DNA from: Lacisediminimonas profundi | GTDB lineage: Bacteria; Pseudomonadota; Gammaproteobacteria; Burkholderiales; Burkholderiaceae_D | Reading direction: 5' to 3' | DNA length: 64,000 bases | Assembly: GCF_008831265.1 (NCBI RefSeq) | Contig: NZ_VTTH01000001.1 | Coordinates: forward strand, 744,001 to 808,000 | Part shown: piece after piece, positions 8,412 through 16,672 of the stretch | How positions within the stretch are numbered: position 1 is the stretch's first letter | Layout: each line of letters begins with the position of its first letter | Program-made: the position numbers and the translations under genes | The notes under the pieces: generated by a model | What the model was told of the DNA's origin: nothing | The model's database searches: none | The model's input: the letters and a program-made list of their open reading frames with translations, nothing else

Positions 8412-9616
8412 GCGCAATGCCCGAAATACCGACTGCGGCGGCAGCGTCCCAGCGCAAGCTGGTCCGGCTGCAAGTCAACGGCGAGCAGGTGGAACACCTG
8501 GCCGAGCCGCGCACCCACCTGGGCGACTTCGTGCGCGACCAGTGCGGGCTGACCGGCACCCACCTGGGCTGCGAACACGGCGTCTGCGGCGCCTGCACGG
8601 TGCTGCTGGACGGCAAGCCGGTGCGTTCCTGCATCACCTACGCAGTCGCCTGCGAGAGTCATGCCGTGACGACGATTGAAGGCTATGACGAAGACCCGGT
8701 GATGGCGCGCCTGAGGAAGGCCTTCAATCAGGAGCATGCACTGCAGTGCGGCTTTTGCACGCCTGGCATGCTGGCGACCGCGCGTGACATCGTGACCCGG
8801 ATACCCGACGCCGATGAGCATCGCATCAGGCTGGAGCTGTCGGGGAATTTGTGTCGTTGCACCGGCTATGTCGGGATTGTCCGGGCGGTGCAGTCGGTAC
8901 TGGCCGAGGTGAAGGCGGAGCACGGCCAGCAAGTTGTGGCCGAGCCGGTCGCGGCCCGTGCCGAACCGGCGGCCATGCAGGCTTTCACCGTGCGCGAAGC
9001 CGCTGCGGTGTCATCGACGGCATCGACGGCATCCCCGGCTGCGGCCGGGCAGGACGCAGGCGAAAGCCGCCGCGGCTGGTCGACGATGCAGGGCAGCTTC
9101 GATGTCGATTTTCCACCGCAGCAGGTGTGGGAATTCATGGGCGACGTGCGGGCGCTGGCTGCCTGCTTGCCGGGTGCGGAAGTTCAGGAGGCTGACGGCA
9201 CCTCGGTCAAGGGCCGTATCGCCGTGAAGTTCGGACCGATTTCGGCTGCATTCAACGGCGCGGCTACGCTAGAGCGCGACAATGAGGCGCAGGCGGGCAT
9301 GCTGCGCGGCGCTGGTACGGACACGGTCAGTCATTCGCGTGCAAAGGGCGATGTGGGTTATCGCTTGATAGCGCTCGATGGCGGGCAGCGCACGCGTGTG
9401 GACATCACGCTGGAGCACATGCTGCAGGGGCCGCTGGCACAATTTTCGCGGTCAGGCTTGGTGCGGGATTTCGTGTCGAGGATGATTGTGGAGTTTGGAC
9501 GCAATCTGAATGCGAGCATGGGTGGGACCAGTGCGGATCAGTTGCCGGTGCAGAAGATCGGGCTGTTCGGGATGTTGTGGCAGGTCATTGTCGGGCGGAT
9601 CCGCGGGCGACATTGA
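8408..9616 (+). CDS. Fusion of 2Fe-2S subunit (CoxS) with CoxG-like SRPBCC domain, system 1
   Basis: A 402-residue protein, over twice the usual ~160 of a CoxS subunit. Residues 15-170 carry both clusters: plant-type 2Fe-2S ligands Cys55, 60, 63 and 75, and the second cluster at Cys114, 117, 149 and 151. An Ala/Glu-rich linker (about 172-222) leads to an SRPBCC domain (about 226-375) with the CoxG pattern FPPQQVWEFMGDV, LAACLPGAE and VKFGPISAAFNG. The C-terminus is a short hydrophobic/basic helix. CoxG proteins are linked to membrane recruitment of CO dehydrogenase, so fusion would tether this hydroxylase permanently; that is inference. In system 2 the same two parts are separate genes (17494 and 22021). 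Confidence 0.88.
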   Translation: MSAMPEIPTAAAASQRKLVRLQVNGEQVEHLAEPRTHLGDFVRDQCGLTGTHLGCEHGVCGACTVLLDGKPVRSCITYAVACESHAVTTIEGYDEDPVMARLRKAFNQEHALQCGFCTPGMLATARDIVTRIPDADEHRIRLELSGNLCRCTGYVGIVRAVQSVLAEVKAEHGQQVVAEPVAARAEPAAMQAFTVREAAAVSSTASTASPAAAGQDAGESRRGWSTMQGSFDVDFPPQQVWEFMGDVRALAACLPGAEVQEADGTSVKGRIAVKFGPISAAFNGAATLERDNEAQAGMLRGAGTDTVSHSRAKGDVGYRLIALDGGQRTRVDITLEHMLQGPLAQFSRSGLVRDFVSRMIVEFGRNLNASMGGTSADQLPVQKIGLFGMLWQVIVGRIRGRH

Positions 9617-9715
9617 GTGCCGGGGGTTTTGACCTGAGCATTGCCCCTGACCGGGCCGGAGCGACCATATTGGTTTCGCGCGGTTCCAGATGCGCGCTGG
9701 ATGCGCGAACGATGT

Positions 9716-10453
9716 TCAATCGTCCGCGCCAGGTGATGGCATTTTTGGCGCAGGAGCCGGTGTTGCGGCCACCTGGCCCGGAACGGTTCGGACCGGCTTG
9801 GATGCGCTTGGCTTCGGGGGCGGCAGCTTGCGTGCAGTCTGCGGTGCAGGCCCGCCACTGAGGTGCGCGGGCTTGGGTGGCTTGGCGGGCGGTGCGCGTT
9901 TCGGGGTGTTGATACCCGGGCCACCAGGATTGGCACTTGTGCTGGCTGCGGCAGTGGTGTTGGCAGGCGTCGCTTTCTTGTTCAGTGCGCCAACTTTCTC
10001 GTCCGCCTTCAGGCTGGCTTCAATCCCATGACCTTTTTCATTGTAAAAGCGGACTCGTTCGCCCCGATCCCAACTACTCAAGCCCTGACGTTCCAGTACA
10101 GCGAGTGCAGCTTCCGCTGCGACGCGGACGTCACCCACATGCAGCGCGCGACCTTGCGCGGACTTTTGCCTGACATGAGTAGTGGCGGCCTCGATCATGG
10201 TTTTCACCGCGCCATCAGGAGCAGCCTTCGAGCCCTGTTCGAGCAGATCGGCAATTGCGTCAGCCACACTCGATCGTGCTTGCGTCCTGTTTCCGGTGAT
10301 GTCCGGGAACTTGTGCTTGCCGGTCCCGAATATCAGCCTTGCCTGGCTGCTGGCGTTGGGATCCAGGCCTTCTATTTTTTGATGGTTGGATGCAGACCTG
10401 AAATTTTCGACCAGATCGCCAAGCTGCGCTTGTGGAGTTCGGTTCACGTTCAT
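9716..10453 (-). CDS. Orphan protein with proline/lysine/alanine-rich C-terminal half
   Basis: I do not recognise this 245-residue protein. The ATG at 10453 is chosen because GAGGA precedes it at suitable spacing; an upstream in-frame GTG at 10543 would add 30 residues. The N-terminal 160 residues look globular and mainly helical (QAQLGDLVENF, SSVADAIADLLEQG, VRVAAEAALAVLERQG). The last 75 or so are low complexity and rich in Pro, Ala and Lys (PPAKPPKPAH, KLPPPKPSASKP). No signal peptide or membrane segment is visible. Base composition is lower in GC than the flanking catabolic genes, and it lies opposite to the operon upstream, which suggests separate acquisition. A secreted or effector-like protein is possible but unsupported. 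Confidence 0.6.
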   Translation of the reverse strand: MNVNRTPQAQLGDLVENFRSASNHQKIEGLDPNASSQARLIFGTGKHKFPDITGNRTQARSSVADAIADLLEQGSKAAPDGAVKTMIEAATTHVRQKSAQGRALHVGDVRVAAEAALAVLERQGLSSWDRGERVRFYNEKGHGIEASLKADEKVGALNKKATPANTTAAASTSANPGGPGINTPKRAPPAKPPKPAHLSGGPAPQTARKLPPPKPSASKPVRTVPGQVAATPAPAPKMPSPGADD

Positions 10454-10631
10454 CGGGTCCTCTTGTTCACTGGATTGTGGCCGGAACCTGCTTGCGAACG
10501 CGTCAGGTTCCAGAGGCGGCACATCGGCTATCGACACGGGCACTTAGTAACAAAGTCCGCACAATTGTTCCCTTATCGAACATCCAAGCGAAAGTGTGTG
10601 TCGGGCGAGCACCCCACGCGAACGCCCTCTG

Positions 10632-10674
10632 CCTGACCGGGAAAGTACGGTCAGGTTCGGGCAAGTTCGGGCAA
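10632..10674. repeat. 8-bp-arm inverted repeat with adjoining 10-bp direct repeat
   Basis: CCTGACCG (10632-10639) and CGGTCAGG (10648-10655) form a perfect inverted repeat around 8 bases. Immediately next to it GTTCGGGCAA is repeated twice in tandem (10655-10664 and 10665-10674). The element lies between the end of the ABC permease gene and the start of the orphan gene at 10453, both on the minus strand. There is no T-run, so it is a weak candidate terminator; an operator for the orphan gene is equally possible. Confidence 0.45.
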
Positions 10675-10738
10675 GGCAAGAGGAATCGGGCGACAGGAAT
10701 ATCAGTGAGGGAGGCGCAACGGCGCCTCCGAGCGCGCC

Positions 10739-11503
10739 TTACTGAGGCACCCGCCACGGCGTAGCGCGCTTCTCTATCCATGCCAGCGCACCGAACAGCA
10801 CGATACCCATGAGGGACAGAAGGAACATGGCCGCAAACACCCGGGCCGTGTCGAAAGTGCCTTGCGCACTCATGATCACGTAACCCAGTCCGCGTTGCGA
10901 GGACACGAATTCACCGACGATGGCGCCGACCAGCGCCAGCGAGATCGCGACCTTCATGCCGGTCAGGATCGACGGCAGCGCGCACGGCAGGCGCACCTTG
11001 AAAAAGAAATCGAGCGTCGATCCCTTCAGCACCCGGCCCATGTCCAGTATGTCGCCCGGCACCGAGCGCAATCCATGCACGGTGTCGACAATGATCGCGA
11101 ACACCGCAATCAGGAAGGCAATCGCAATTTTCGGTTCGGCGCCGGTGCCCATCCAGATCACGAACAGCGGCGCAATCGCCACCTTGGGCACGCTGTTCAT
11201 GGCAATGATCAAGGGGTAGACCGCGCTTTCGAACCAGCGCGATCCGACCAGCAGCATCGCAATCGCCACGCCGAACACGACCGACAGCACGAAGCCGGCC
11301 ATGGTCGTGAGCAGCGTGTACCACGCATGCCCGGCATACCAGACGGGCTCGGAAATCAGTTCCTTGAATATCGCCGACGGCGGCGGCAGCATGATGGGCC
11401 TTACCTTGAGCAGGTGGACCAGTGCTTCCCAGGCCGCCAGCACCACCAGGAAGGAGACCAAGGCGACCAGGCCCTGGCGGCTGTGATCGAACATCTTCTT
11501 CAT
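10739..11503 (-). CDS. NitT/TauT-type ABC transporter permease (SsuC/TauC-like)
   Basis: A 254-residue membrane protein with about six hydrophobic segments. The family EAA-type cytoplasmic loop is visible as VPGDILDMGRVLKGSTLDFF followed by the coupling-helix partner VRLPCALPSILTGM. It forms the channel for the ATPase and periplasmic receptor genes just upstream. Its start codon shares one base with the ATPase stop at 11503. The class imports nitrate, sulfonates, taurine, pyrimidine precursors and various aromatics. Here an aromatic or heterocyclic substrate is suggested only by the neighbouring GntR regulator and molybdenum hydroxylase. Confidence 0.88.
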   Translation of the reverse strand: MKKMFDHSRQGLVALVSFLVVLAAWEALVHLLKVRPIMLPPPSAIFKELISEPVWYAGHAWYTLLTTMAGFVLSVVFGVAIAMLLVGSRWFESAVYPLIIAMNSVPKVAIAPLFVIWMGTGAEPKIAIAFLIAVFAIIVDTVHGLRSVPGDILDMGRVLKGSTLDFFFKVRLPCALPSILTGMKVAISLALVGAIVGEFVSSQRGLGYVIMSAQGTFDTARVFAAMFLLSLMGIVLFGALAWIEKRATPWRVPQ

Positions 11504-12279
11504 CAGTGGTTTCCTTCGTCGATCAGTCCCATCTCTTCAAACAGCTCGCGGATACGGGTGCAATAGCGTCCGAATTCCGGCGTCTCGCGTACCGACAGCT
11601 TGCGCGGCCGCGGCAGGTCGATGGTCAGCACTTCGGCAATCCGCCCCGGGCGCGGCGAAAACACCACGACCCGGTCGCCGAGAAAGACTGCTTCGGCAAT
11701 GCCGTGCGTGACGAACAGCACGGTGTTGCCGATCTCCATCCAGATCCGCTGCAACTCGACGTTCATCTGGTCGCGGGTGAGGGCATCCAGTGCGCCGAAT
11801 GGCTCGTCCATCAGCAGCAGCGCCGGATCGTCGATCAGGGCGCGGCAGATCGCCGCCCTTTGCCGCATTCCGCCGGACAGCTGTCCGGGGAAGCTGCGGC
11901 TGAAGTCGGACAGGCCGGCCAGCTTCAGCAGTCCGGCCATCTTGTCGCGGTAGGCGGCGACTTTCTTCTTCTTGAACTCGATCGGCAGCATCACGTTCTT
12001 TTCGACCGTGCGCCACTCCAGCAAGGCGTCGCGCTGGAACACCATGCCGATGTTGTCCGGCGGCCCTTGCACCGGCTGGTTCTGCACCAGCAATTCGCCG
12101 GAGCTGGATTCCTCCAGCCCGGCGACGCAGCGCAAAAAGGTGCTCTTGCCGCAGCCGCTGGGCCCCAGGATGCTGACGAATTCGCCGGGCGCGATATCGA
12201 GCGAGATATCTTGCAGAGCCAGCACGCCGCCGGTGTACTGCTTGCGCACGTTGCGCGCGCTGACTGCTGCTTTACTCAT
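11503..12279 (-). CDS. NitT/TauT-type ABC transporter ATPase (SsuB/TauB-like)
   Basis: A 258-residue nucleotide-binding subunit. Motifs in order: Walker A GPSGCGKST near residue 39, Q-loop in GMVFQRDALLEW, signature LSGGMRQR, Walker B LLLMDEPFGALD, and switch His in VTHGIAEA. All are canonical, so the protein should hydrolyse ATP. The gene starts one base before the end of the receptor gene (12280) and overlaps the permease start, giving a compact receptor-ATPase-permease operon on the minus strand. Confidence 0.9.
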   Translation of the reverse strand: MSKAAVSARNVRKQYTGGVLALQDISLDIAPGEFVSILGPSGCGKSTFLRCVAGLEESSSGELLVQNQPVQGPPDNIGMVFQRDALLEWRTVEKNVMLPIEFKKKKVAAYRDKMAGLLKLAGLSDFSRSFPGQLSGGMRQRAAICRALIDDPALLLMDEPFGALDALTRDQMNVELQRIWMEIGNTVLFVTHGIAEAVFLGDRVVVFSPRPGRIAEVLTIDLPRPRKLSVRETPEFGRYCTRIRELFEEMGLIDEGNH

Positions 12280-13296
12280 TTATTTCAGCTTCTTGAAAAC
12301 GTCGGGGCGGACCATGTTGGCTTCGTAATATTGCTTTGGATCGGCGCCTGCCTTGATCAGGCCAGCGGCGGTCAGGGTCTTGACTGCCTCAGCCCAGTCG
12401 GCTTGTACCTGCACGCCGATTGGCTGACCCGCAGAGTTGGCCGAGGTGAAGTGGCTCTTCAGCGCATCGATCTGGCCGCGCAATACGGTCTTGTTGAGCT
12501 TGGCCTGCGGGCGCTGGGCGACGATGGCGTCGACCGCTTCATCCTGATGACCGTCGAAAATGTATTGCCAGGCGCCGGCCGTGACGCTGGCAAAGCGCAT
12601 GATCGCGTCGCCGCGGGTTTTCAGCTTTTCTTCCGAAGCGAACAGGCCGAAGCTGGGCATGTTCAGGCCGTAGTCGGAAAACTTGATGCCGTCAGAGGGG
12701 CGGGTGGCCGATACCACCGGCAGGAAGAATGGAATGGTGGAGAAGGCGGCGTCGGTACGGCCGGCTGCATAGGTCGCTGCCTTGCCGGCGGCGTCGACGC
12801 TGACCAGTTCGACATCAGTGCGCTTGAGACCGCCGGCTGCCAGGAATGCATCGATGAACGGCGCTTCCAGCGATCCGGTGGTGTAGGCAATTTTCTTGCC
12901 CTTCAGGTCTTTCGGCCCTTTCATGCCGGCGCCCTTGGGCACCAGCAGGCCGACGTCCGATTGACGGGCGAACACGGCAACCGATTTCACCGGCAGACCC
13001 TTGTCACGCGCAATCATCATCGAGGCCAGTGCGGCATGGCCGACGTCGAACTGGTCGCTGGAGCCTACCAGTTGCACGGTCGTGACCGAACCGTTGCCGT
13101 CTTCCAGGCTGACATCCAGCCCGGCCTGCTTGAACCAGCCTTTCTGCATCGCCAGGTGGAACGGCGCCTGCACACCCCACGGCGTCCAGTCGAGACGGAC
13201 CTTCAGCTTGTCGACGCTCTGCGCGGCGGCCGGAGCGGAGAAGGCGAGGGTGACGGTGCACAGTACTGCGCTAAGCAAGGCTTTTGCTGATGACAT
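12280..13296 (-). CDS. NMT1/SsuA-family ABC substrate-binding protein
   Basis: A 338-residue periplasmic receptor with a cleavable signal peptide (basic start, hydrophobic core, SAPAAAQ cleavage region around residue 26). The mature start KLKVRLDWTPWGVQAPFHLA is typical of the NMT1/THI5-like group. This group binds pyrimidine precursors, sulfonates, riboflavin or aromatic acids. An AGGAG site sits 7 bases before the ATG. It is the first gene of the transporter operon and follows the GntR gene on the same strand after a 147-base gap holding its own promoter candidate. Confidence 0.85.
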   Translation of the reverse strand: MSSAKALLSAVLCTVTLAFSAPAAAQSVDKLKVRLDWTPWGVQAPFHLAMQKGWFKQAGLDVSLEDGNGSVTTVQLVGSSDQFDVGHAALASMMIARDKGLPVKSVAVFARQSDVGLLVPKGAGMKGPKDLKGKKIAYTTGSLEAPFIDAFLAAGGLKRTDVELVSVDAAGKAATYAAGRTDAAFSTIPFFLPVVSATRPSDGIKFSDYGLNMPSFGLFASEEKLKTRGDAIMRFASVTAGAWQYIFDGHQDEAVDAIVAQRPQAKLNKTVLRGQIDALKSHFTSANSAGQPIGVQVQADWAEAVKTLTAAGLIKAGADPKQYYEANMVRPDVFKKLK

Positions 13297-13381
13297 CCGG
13301 ATGCTCCTGGTCGGGTTGAAAGGTATCGGTTCGCGTTGATATGCAAGAGCGATGCCAACAGCTCAGCATACTGACTATCGG

Positions 13382-13410
13382 AAAATATAAGCAAATCGAA
13401 GGCCTGTCAA
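13382..13410 (-). promoter_or_regulatory. Sigma-70-type promoter candidate for the NitT/TauT-type ABC operon
   Basis: On the minus strand a perfect TTGACA (13410-13405) is followed after 17 bases by TATTTT (13387-13382). An overlapping TATATT at 13389-13384 would give 15-base spacing. The site is about 85 bases before the receptor start, in the gap after the GntR gene, so the transporter may be expressed independently of the regulator. Confidence 0.5.
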
Positions 13411-13443
13411 TGCGAACAAATCCACAGCCCGGATCATCGCGGT

Positions 13444-14130
13444 TCAGGCCGCAACTTTTCCTTTCCTTGATCGTGTCATTACCTTGCTGACGTCATTCAG
13501 GTGCGACCTGACGGCGAGTTCCGCATCCTCGATCCGCCCAGCGGCGATGGCGCTGACGATCGCTTCATGGTGCCCCGCGGCCGAGCTGTCGAAATGCTCG
13601 TGTTCATTGGCCATGTGACGGGCGCGGAAGACATGCCACATGATGTTTTCGTGGATCTGCGCCAGGGTCTTGTTGCCCGAGCCTTCCACGATTGCACGGT
13701 GAAAGTCGTCGTTGAGCTGGTAGTAGAGCGCCATATCTTCTTTCTTCGCCGCCGTTACCATTTCCCGGTGCAGGCGGCGCAGTTGGGCGATCACCCGGGC
13801 CGGCCTTTGCGCGGCGAGCAGCGATGCCGCGGCTTGCTCCAGCGCGGACAGCACGTGCATCTTTTCTTCCAGGTCGGGCAGGCCGGGTTGGGTCACCACT
13901 GCACCAACATGGGGACGCAATTCGATCAGGCCTTCGGCCTCCAGCAATTTCAGGGCGTCGCGCATCGGCGTGCGCGAGACGCCGAATTCCTCGCACAGCT
14001 CCGGCTCGGGCAGGCGCTCGCCGGGCTTCCAGCGGTTGCGGATGATGTCCTGCCGCAGTTGGACCAGTATCTGTTCATGTATGGGGGCGCGCTTGATTGC
14101 GCGCGGTGTCCGTGTACTGCCGGCTGCCAT
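13444..14130 (-). CDS. GntR-family regulator, FCD (FadR/VanR) subfamily
   Basis: A 228-residue transcription factor. The N-terminal winged helix (about residues 18-80) contains PIHEQILVQLRQDI and the recognition segment EEFGVSRTPMRDALKLLEAEGL. The C-terminal all-helical FCD domain (about 90-220) carries metal-type ligands in NDDFHRAIVE and GHHEAIVSAIAAG. I place the start at 14130 because GGAG precedes it at 5 bases; a longer frame to 14232 runs through the operator. It is divergent from the molybdenum hydroxylase operon at 14300 and probably represses it until a pathway acid binds the FCD pocket. Confidence 0.88.
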   Translation of the reverse strand: MAAGSTRTPRAIKRAPIHEQILVQLRQDIIRNRWKPGERLPEPELCEEFGVSRTPMRDALKLLEAEGLIELRPHVGAVVTQPGLPDLEEKMHVLSALEQAAASLLAAQRPARVIAQLRRLHREMVTAAKKEDMALYYQLNDDFHRAIVEGSGNKTLAQIHENIMWHVFRARHMANEHEHFDSSAAGHHEAIVSAIAAGRIEDAELAVRSHLNDVSKVMTRSRKGKVAA

Positions 14131-14231
14131 CAGATCTCCATGTTGCCTGCTGCGCTGCCAGAATCCAGATCGTTTCGGCGCTCGCTTCAGGTTGTCATTA
14201 TTTCGCAAAAATTGTGGCACGTCACTTCGCA

Positions 14232-14245
14232 TATCGTATACGATA
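14232..14245. promoter_or_regulatory. Perfect 14-bp palindrome, likely GntR/FCD operator
   Basis: TATCGTATACGATA is a perfect palindrome midway between the divergent GntR gene (start 14130) and the hydroxylase operon (start 14300). FCD-type GntR proteins characteristically bind short palindromes of the ATnGTATACnAT kind, which this matches exactly. Position and sequence make it the best operator candidate in the window. Confidence 0.8.
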
Positions 14246-14299
14246 CGACCAACATTTCGGGCAATTCCTTAGGGAACACGCAAAAAACAAGGTGGGAAT

Positions 14300-16669
14300 T
14301 TGGACGCGAGAGCAACGAAAACAGTGACCGACAGGCCGCAAGGCGTTGGTGCTTCGGTCAAGCGGCGGGAAGACCGCCGGCTGCTGGACGGCAAGGGTGA
14401 ATACCTGGCTGACCTGGAGATACCCGGCACGCTGGACGTGCATTTCCTGCGCAGCGCGGTCGCGCATGCCAACATCCGCGGCATCGAGGTGCCTGAGCAC
14501 CGGCGCGGTTCAGTATTCACTGCGGCCGACTTCGACTGGATCAAGCCGATCGTCGCTGTCAGCGCAGCGCCGAACTTCAACAAGTCGGACTATCACGCGC
14601 TGGTAAAGGACAAGGTGCGCTTCGTCGGCGACATCATGGCAATGTGCGTAGGCAAGACCCGCGCCGAGGCCGAGGACATCGCCCAGGAATGCGTGGTCGA
14701 TTACGACGAACTGCCGTGCGTGACCGACATGGAGGCATCGCTGGCGCCGGGCGCGCCGCGCATCCATGAGCACTGGGACAGCAACCTGTACGTGGAAAGC
14801 CGGATCGAAACCGGCGACATGGACAGCGTGCGCAAGGCCGCTGCCGTCACGGTCAAGAAGAAGCTGCGCATGGCGCGCCATGCCGGCGTGTCGCTGGAAG
14901 GACGCGGCGTGCTGGCGTACTACGACCGCCGCATGGATGAGCTGGTGGTGTACAGCTCGACCCAGTTTCCGCATGTGATCCGGACCATCCTGTCGCAGGT
15001 GCTCGGGCTGGCCGAAAGCAAGCTGCGCGTGATTGCGCCGGACGTCGGCGGCGGGTTCGGCATCAAGAACAATTTCAATCCCGAGGAACTGGCAATCGCC
15101 GCGCTGGCGATGAAGCTGGGCCGGCCGGTGCGCTGGATCGAGGATAGGCGCGAGCACCTGGTGGCTTCGCCGCATGCCCGCGAGCATCGTTATGACTTGA
15201 CCGCCTATGCAGACGCCAGCGGCAAAGTGCTGGGCGTGGAGGCGACCGTGATGGTCGACGCCGGCGCTTACTCGGTCTGGCCGTGGACTGCAGGCATGGA
15301 GGCCGGCATGTCCTGCGGCATCATGACCGGGCCTTACGACATTCCTGTCTATGATGGCCGCGCGATCACTGTTTGCACCAACAAATCCCCGCTCGGTCCC
15401 TACCGCGGGGTGGGGCGGACCGGCGCCTGCTTCGCGATCGAGACCCTGATCGACGCCGTCGCTCGTGCAGTGAACCGCAAGCCGGAAGAGGTGCGCCTGG
15501 AGAACATGATCCAGCCGTCGGCCATGCCGTACAAGTCGGCCACGCACAAGCTGTACGACAGCGGCGACTATCCGGAATGCGCACGGCGGGCGATGGACGG
15601 CATCAATGTCGCCGCAGTGCGCGAGCGCCAGCGCTCGCCGGAGACGGACGGGCGCTTGATCGGGCTGGGCGTCGCCAGTTACACGGAACAATCTGCGCAC
15701 GGAACCGCCGAGTGGGTCGCGCGCGGCCTGCCGGTGGTGTTCGGCTTCGAGCCGGCGCAGGCGCGCTTCACGCCGGATGGTCAACTGATCCTGCTGGTCG
15801 GCATCCAGAATCACGGACAGGGGCTGGAAACCACGCTGGCCCAGGTGGCGCATCAGGAGCTGGGCATCCCGGTCGAGTGCGTGACCGTGCGCCATGGCGA
15901 TAGTTCGCTGTCGCCGTACGGCATGGGCACCTTTGCGTCGCGCAGCATGACCATGGCCGGCGGCGCCGTGTCGGCCGCTTGCGCCACGCTGGCTGAGAAG
16001 ATACGCCGCATCGGCGCTTACATGCTGGAGGTGCCGGTCGAAGCGGTGGCGCTGGCGGACGGCCATGTCGTTGCCGGCGACAAGCGCATCTCGTTCGCCA
16101 AGGTGGCGGAAGCGGCCTACCTGCATCCCGAGCGCCTGCCCCCGGGCGAAGACCCGGCGCTGGAAACCAATGCGGTTTACCAGCCGGGCCGCAGCAGCGG
16201 CGCCTTCTCTTATGCCACCCATGCCTGCGTGGTCGCGGTCGATGCCGGCACCGGCATGATCGAGATACTCGACTATGTGGTCTGCCATGACTGCGGCACG
16301 ATGGTCAATCCGATGATCGTCGAGGCCCAGGTGGTCGGCGGCGTCGCCCAGGGACTGGGCACGGCCCTGTATGAAGAAATCCCCTATGACGAGAATGGCC
16401 AGCCCATGGCCTCGACCTTCCTCGACTACATACTGCCCGGCCCGACCGAAGTGCCGGATGTGAAGGTGTTGCACATGGAGACGCCGTCGCCGCATACCCG
16501 CTTCGGCATCAAGGGCATGGGCGAGGGCGGCGCGATCGCGCCGCCGGCCGCGGTGGTCAATGCCGTCAACGACGCGCTGCGCAGCATGGGCGTGGAAATG
16601 TCGGAGACGCCGCTGACGCCGGATCGCATGCTGGCTGCGATCGCCGCAGTGCAAGGGAAGGGGAACTGA
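14300..16669 (+). CDS. Molybdenum hydroxylase large subunit (CoxL/XdhB family), system 2
   Basis: A 789-residue molybdopterin subunit paralogous to the one at 5203. The start is a TTG with AAGGTGGG just upstream; a GTG at 14324 would also keep the domain intact. The N-terminal domain begins GASVKRREDRRLLDG. The substrate loop reads PYRGVGR, again form-II-like rather than the CO dehydrogenase type, and the catalytic Glu is in GMGEGGAIAPP. It heads a long operon that continues through ring cleavage and transport genes. Expected role: hydroxylation next to nitrogen, or of another ring carbon, using water as oxygen source. Substrate unknown. Confidence 0.88.
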   Translation: MDARATKTVTDRPQGVGASVKRREDRRLLDGKGEYLADLEIPGTLDVHFLRSAVAHANIRGIEVPEHRRGSVFTAADFDWIKPIVAVSAAPNFNKSDYHALVKDKVRFVGDIMAMCVGKTRAEAEDIAQECVVDYDELPCVTDMEASLAPGAPRIHEHWDSNLYVESRIETGDMDSVRKAAAVTVKKKLRMARHAGVSLEGRGVLAYYDRRMDELVVYSSTQFPHVIRTILSQVLGLAESKLRVIAPDVGGGFGIKNNFNPEELAIAALAMKLGRPVRWIEDRREHLVASPHAREHRYDLTAYADASGKVLGVEATVMVDAGAYSVWPWTAGMEAGMSCGIMTGPYDIPVYDGRAITVCTNKSPLGPYRGVGRTGACFAIETLIDAVARAVNRKPEEVRLENMIQPSAMPYKSATHKLYDSGDYPECARRAMDGINVAAVRERQRSPETDGRLIGLGVASYTEQSAHGTAEWVARGLPVVFGFEPAQARFTPDGQLILLVGIQNHGQGLETTLAQVAHQELGIPVECVTVRHGDSSLSPYGMGTFASRSMTMAGGAVSAACATLAEKIRRIGAYMLEVPVEAVALADGHVVAGDKRISFAKVAEAAYLHPERLPPGEDPALETNAVYQPGRSSGAFSYATHACVVAVDAGTGMIEILDYVVCHDCGTMVNPMIVEAQVVGGVAQGLGTALYEEIPYDENGQPMASTFLDYILPGPTEVPDVKVLHMETPSPHTRFGIKGMGEGGAIAPPAAVVNAVNDALRSMGVEMSETPLTPDRMLAAIAAVQGKGN

Positions 16670-16672
16670 TCG

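Noticed and set aside
5203-9616. Aerobic CO dehydrogenase (coxLMS with coxG)
   Set aside because: Gene order and CoxG domain are suggestive, but the active-site loop PYRGVAR is not the AYxCSFR loop of CO dehydrogenase.
10588-10622. Plant-inducible-promoter-type box upstream of the orphan gene at 9716
   Set aside because: Two TTCGC pentamers occur on the minus strand, but they are 25 bases apart rather than the required 15, and no type III secretion genes are in the window.
11422-13290. A 622-residue open frame on the plus strand
   Set aside because: Antisense to the ABC transporter ATPase and receptor genes, which have complete motifs and a signal peptide.
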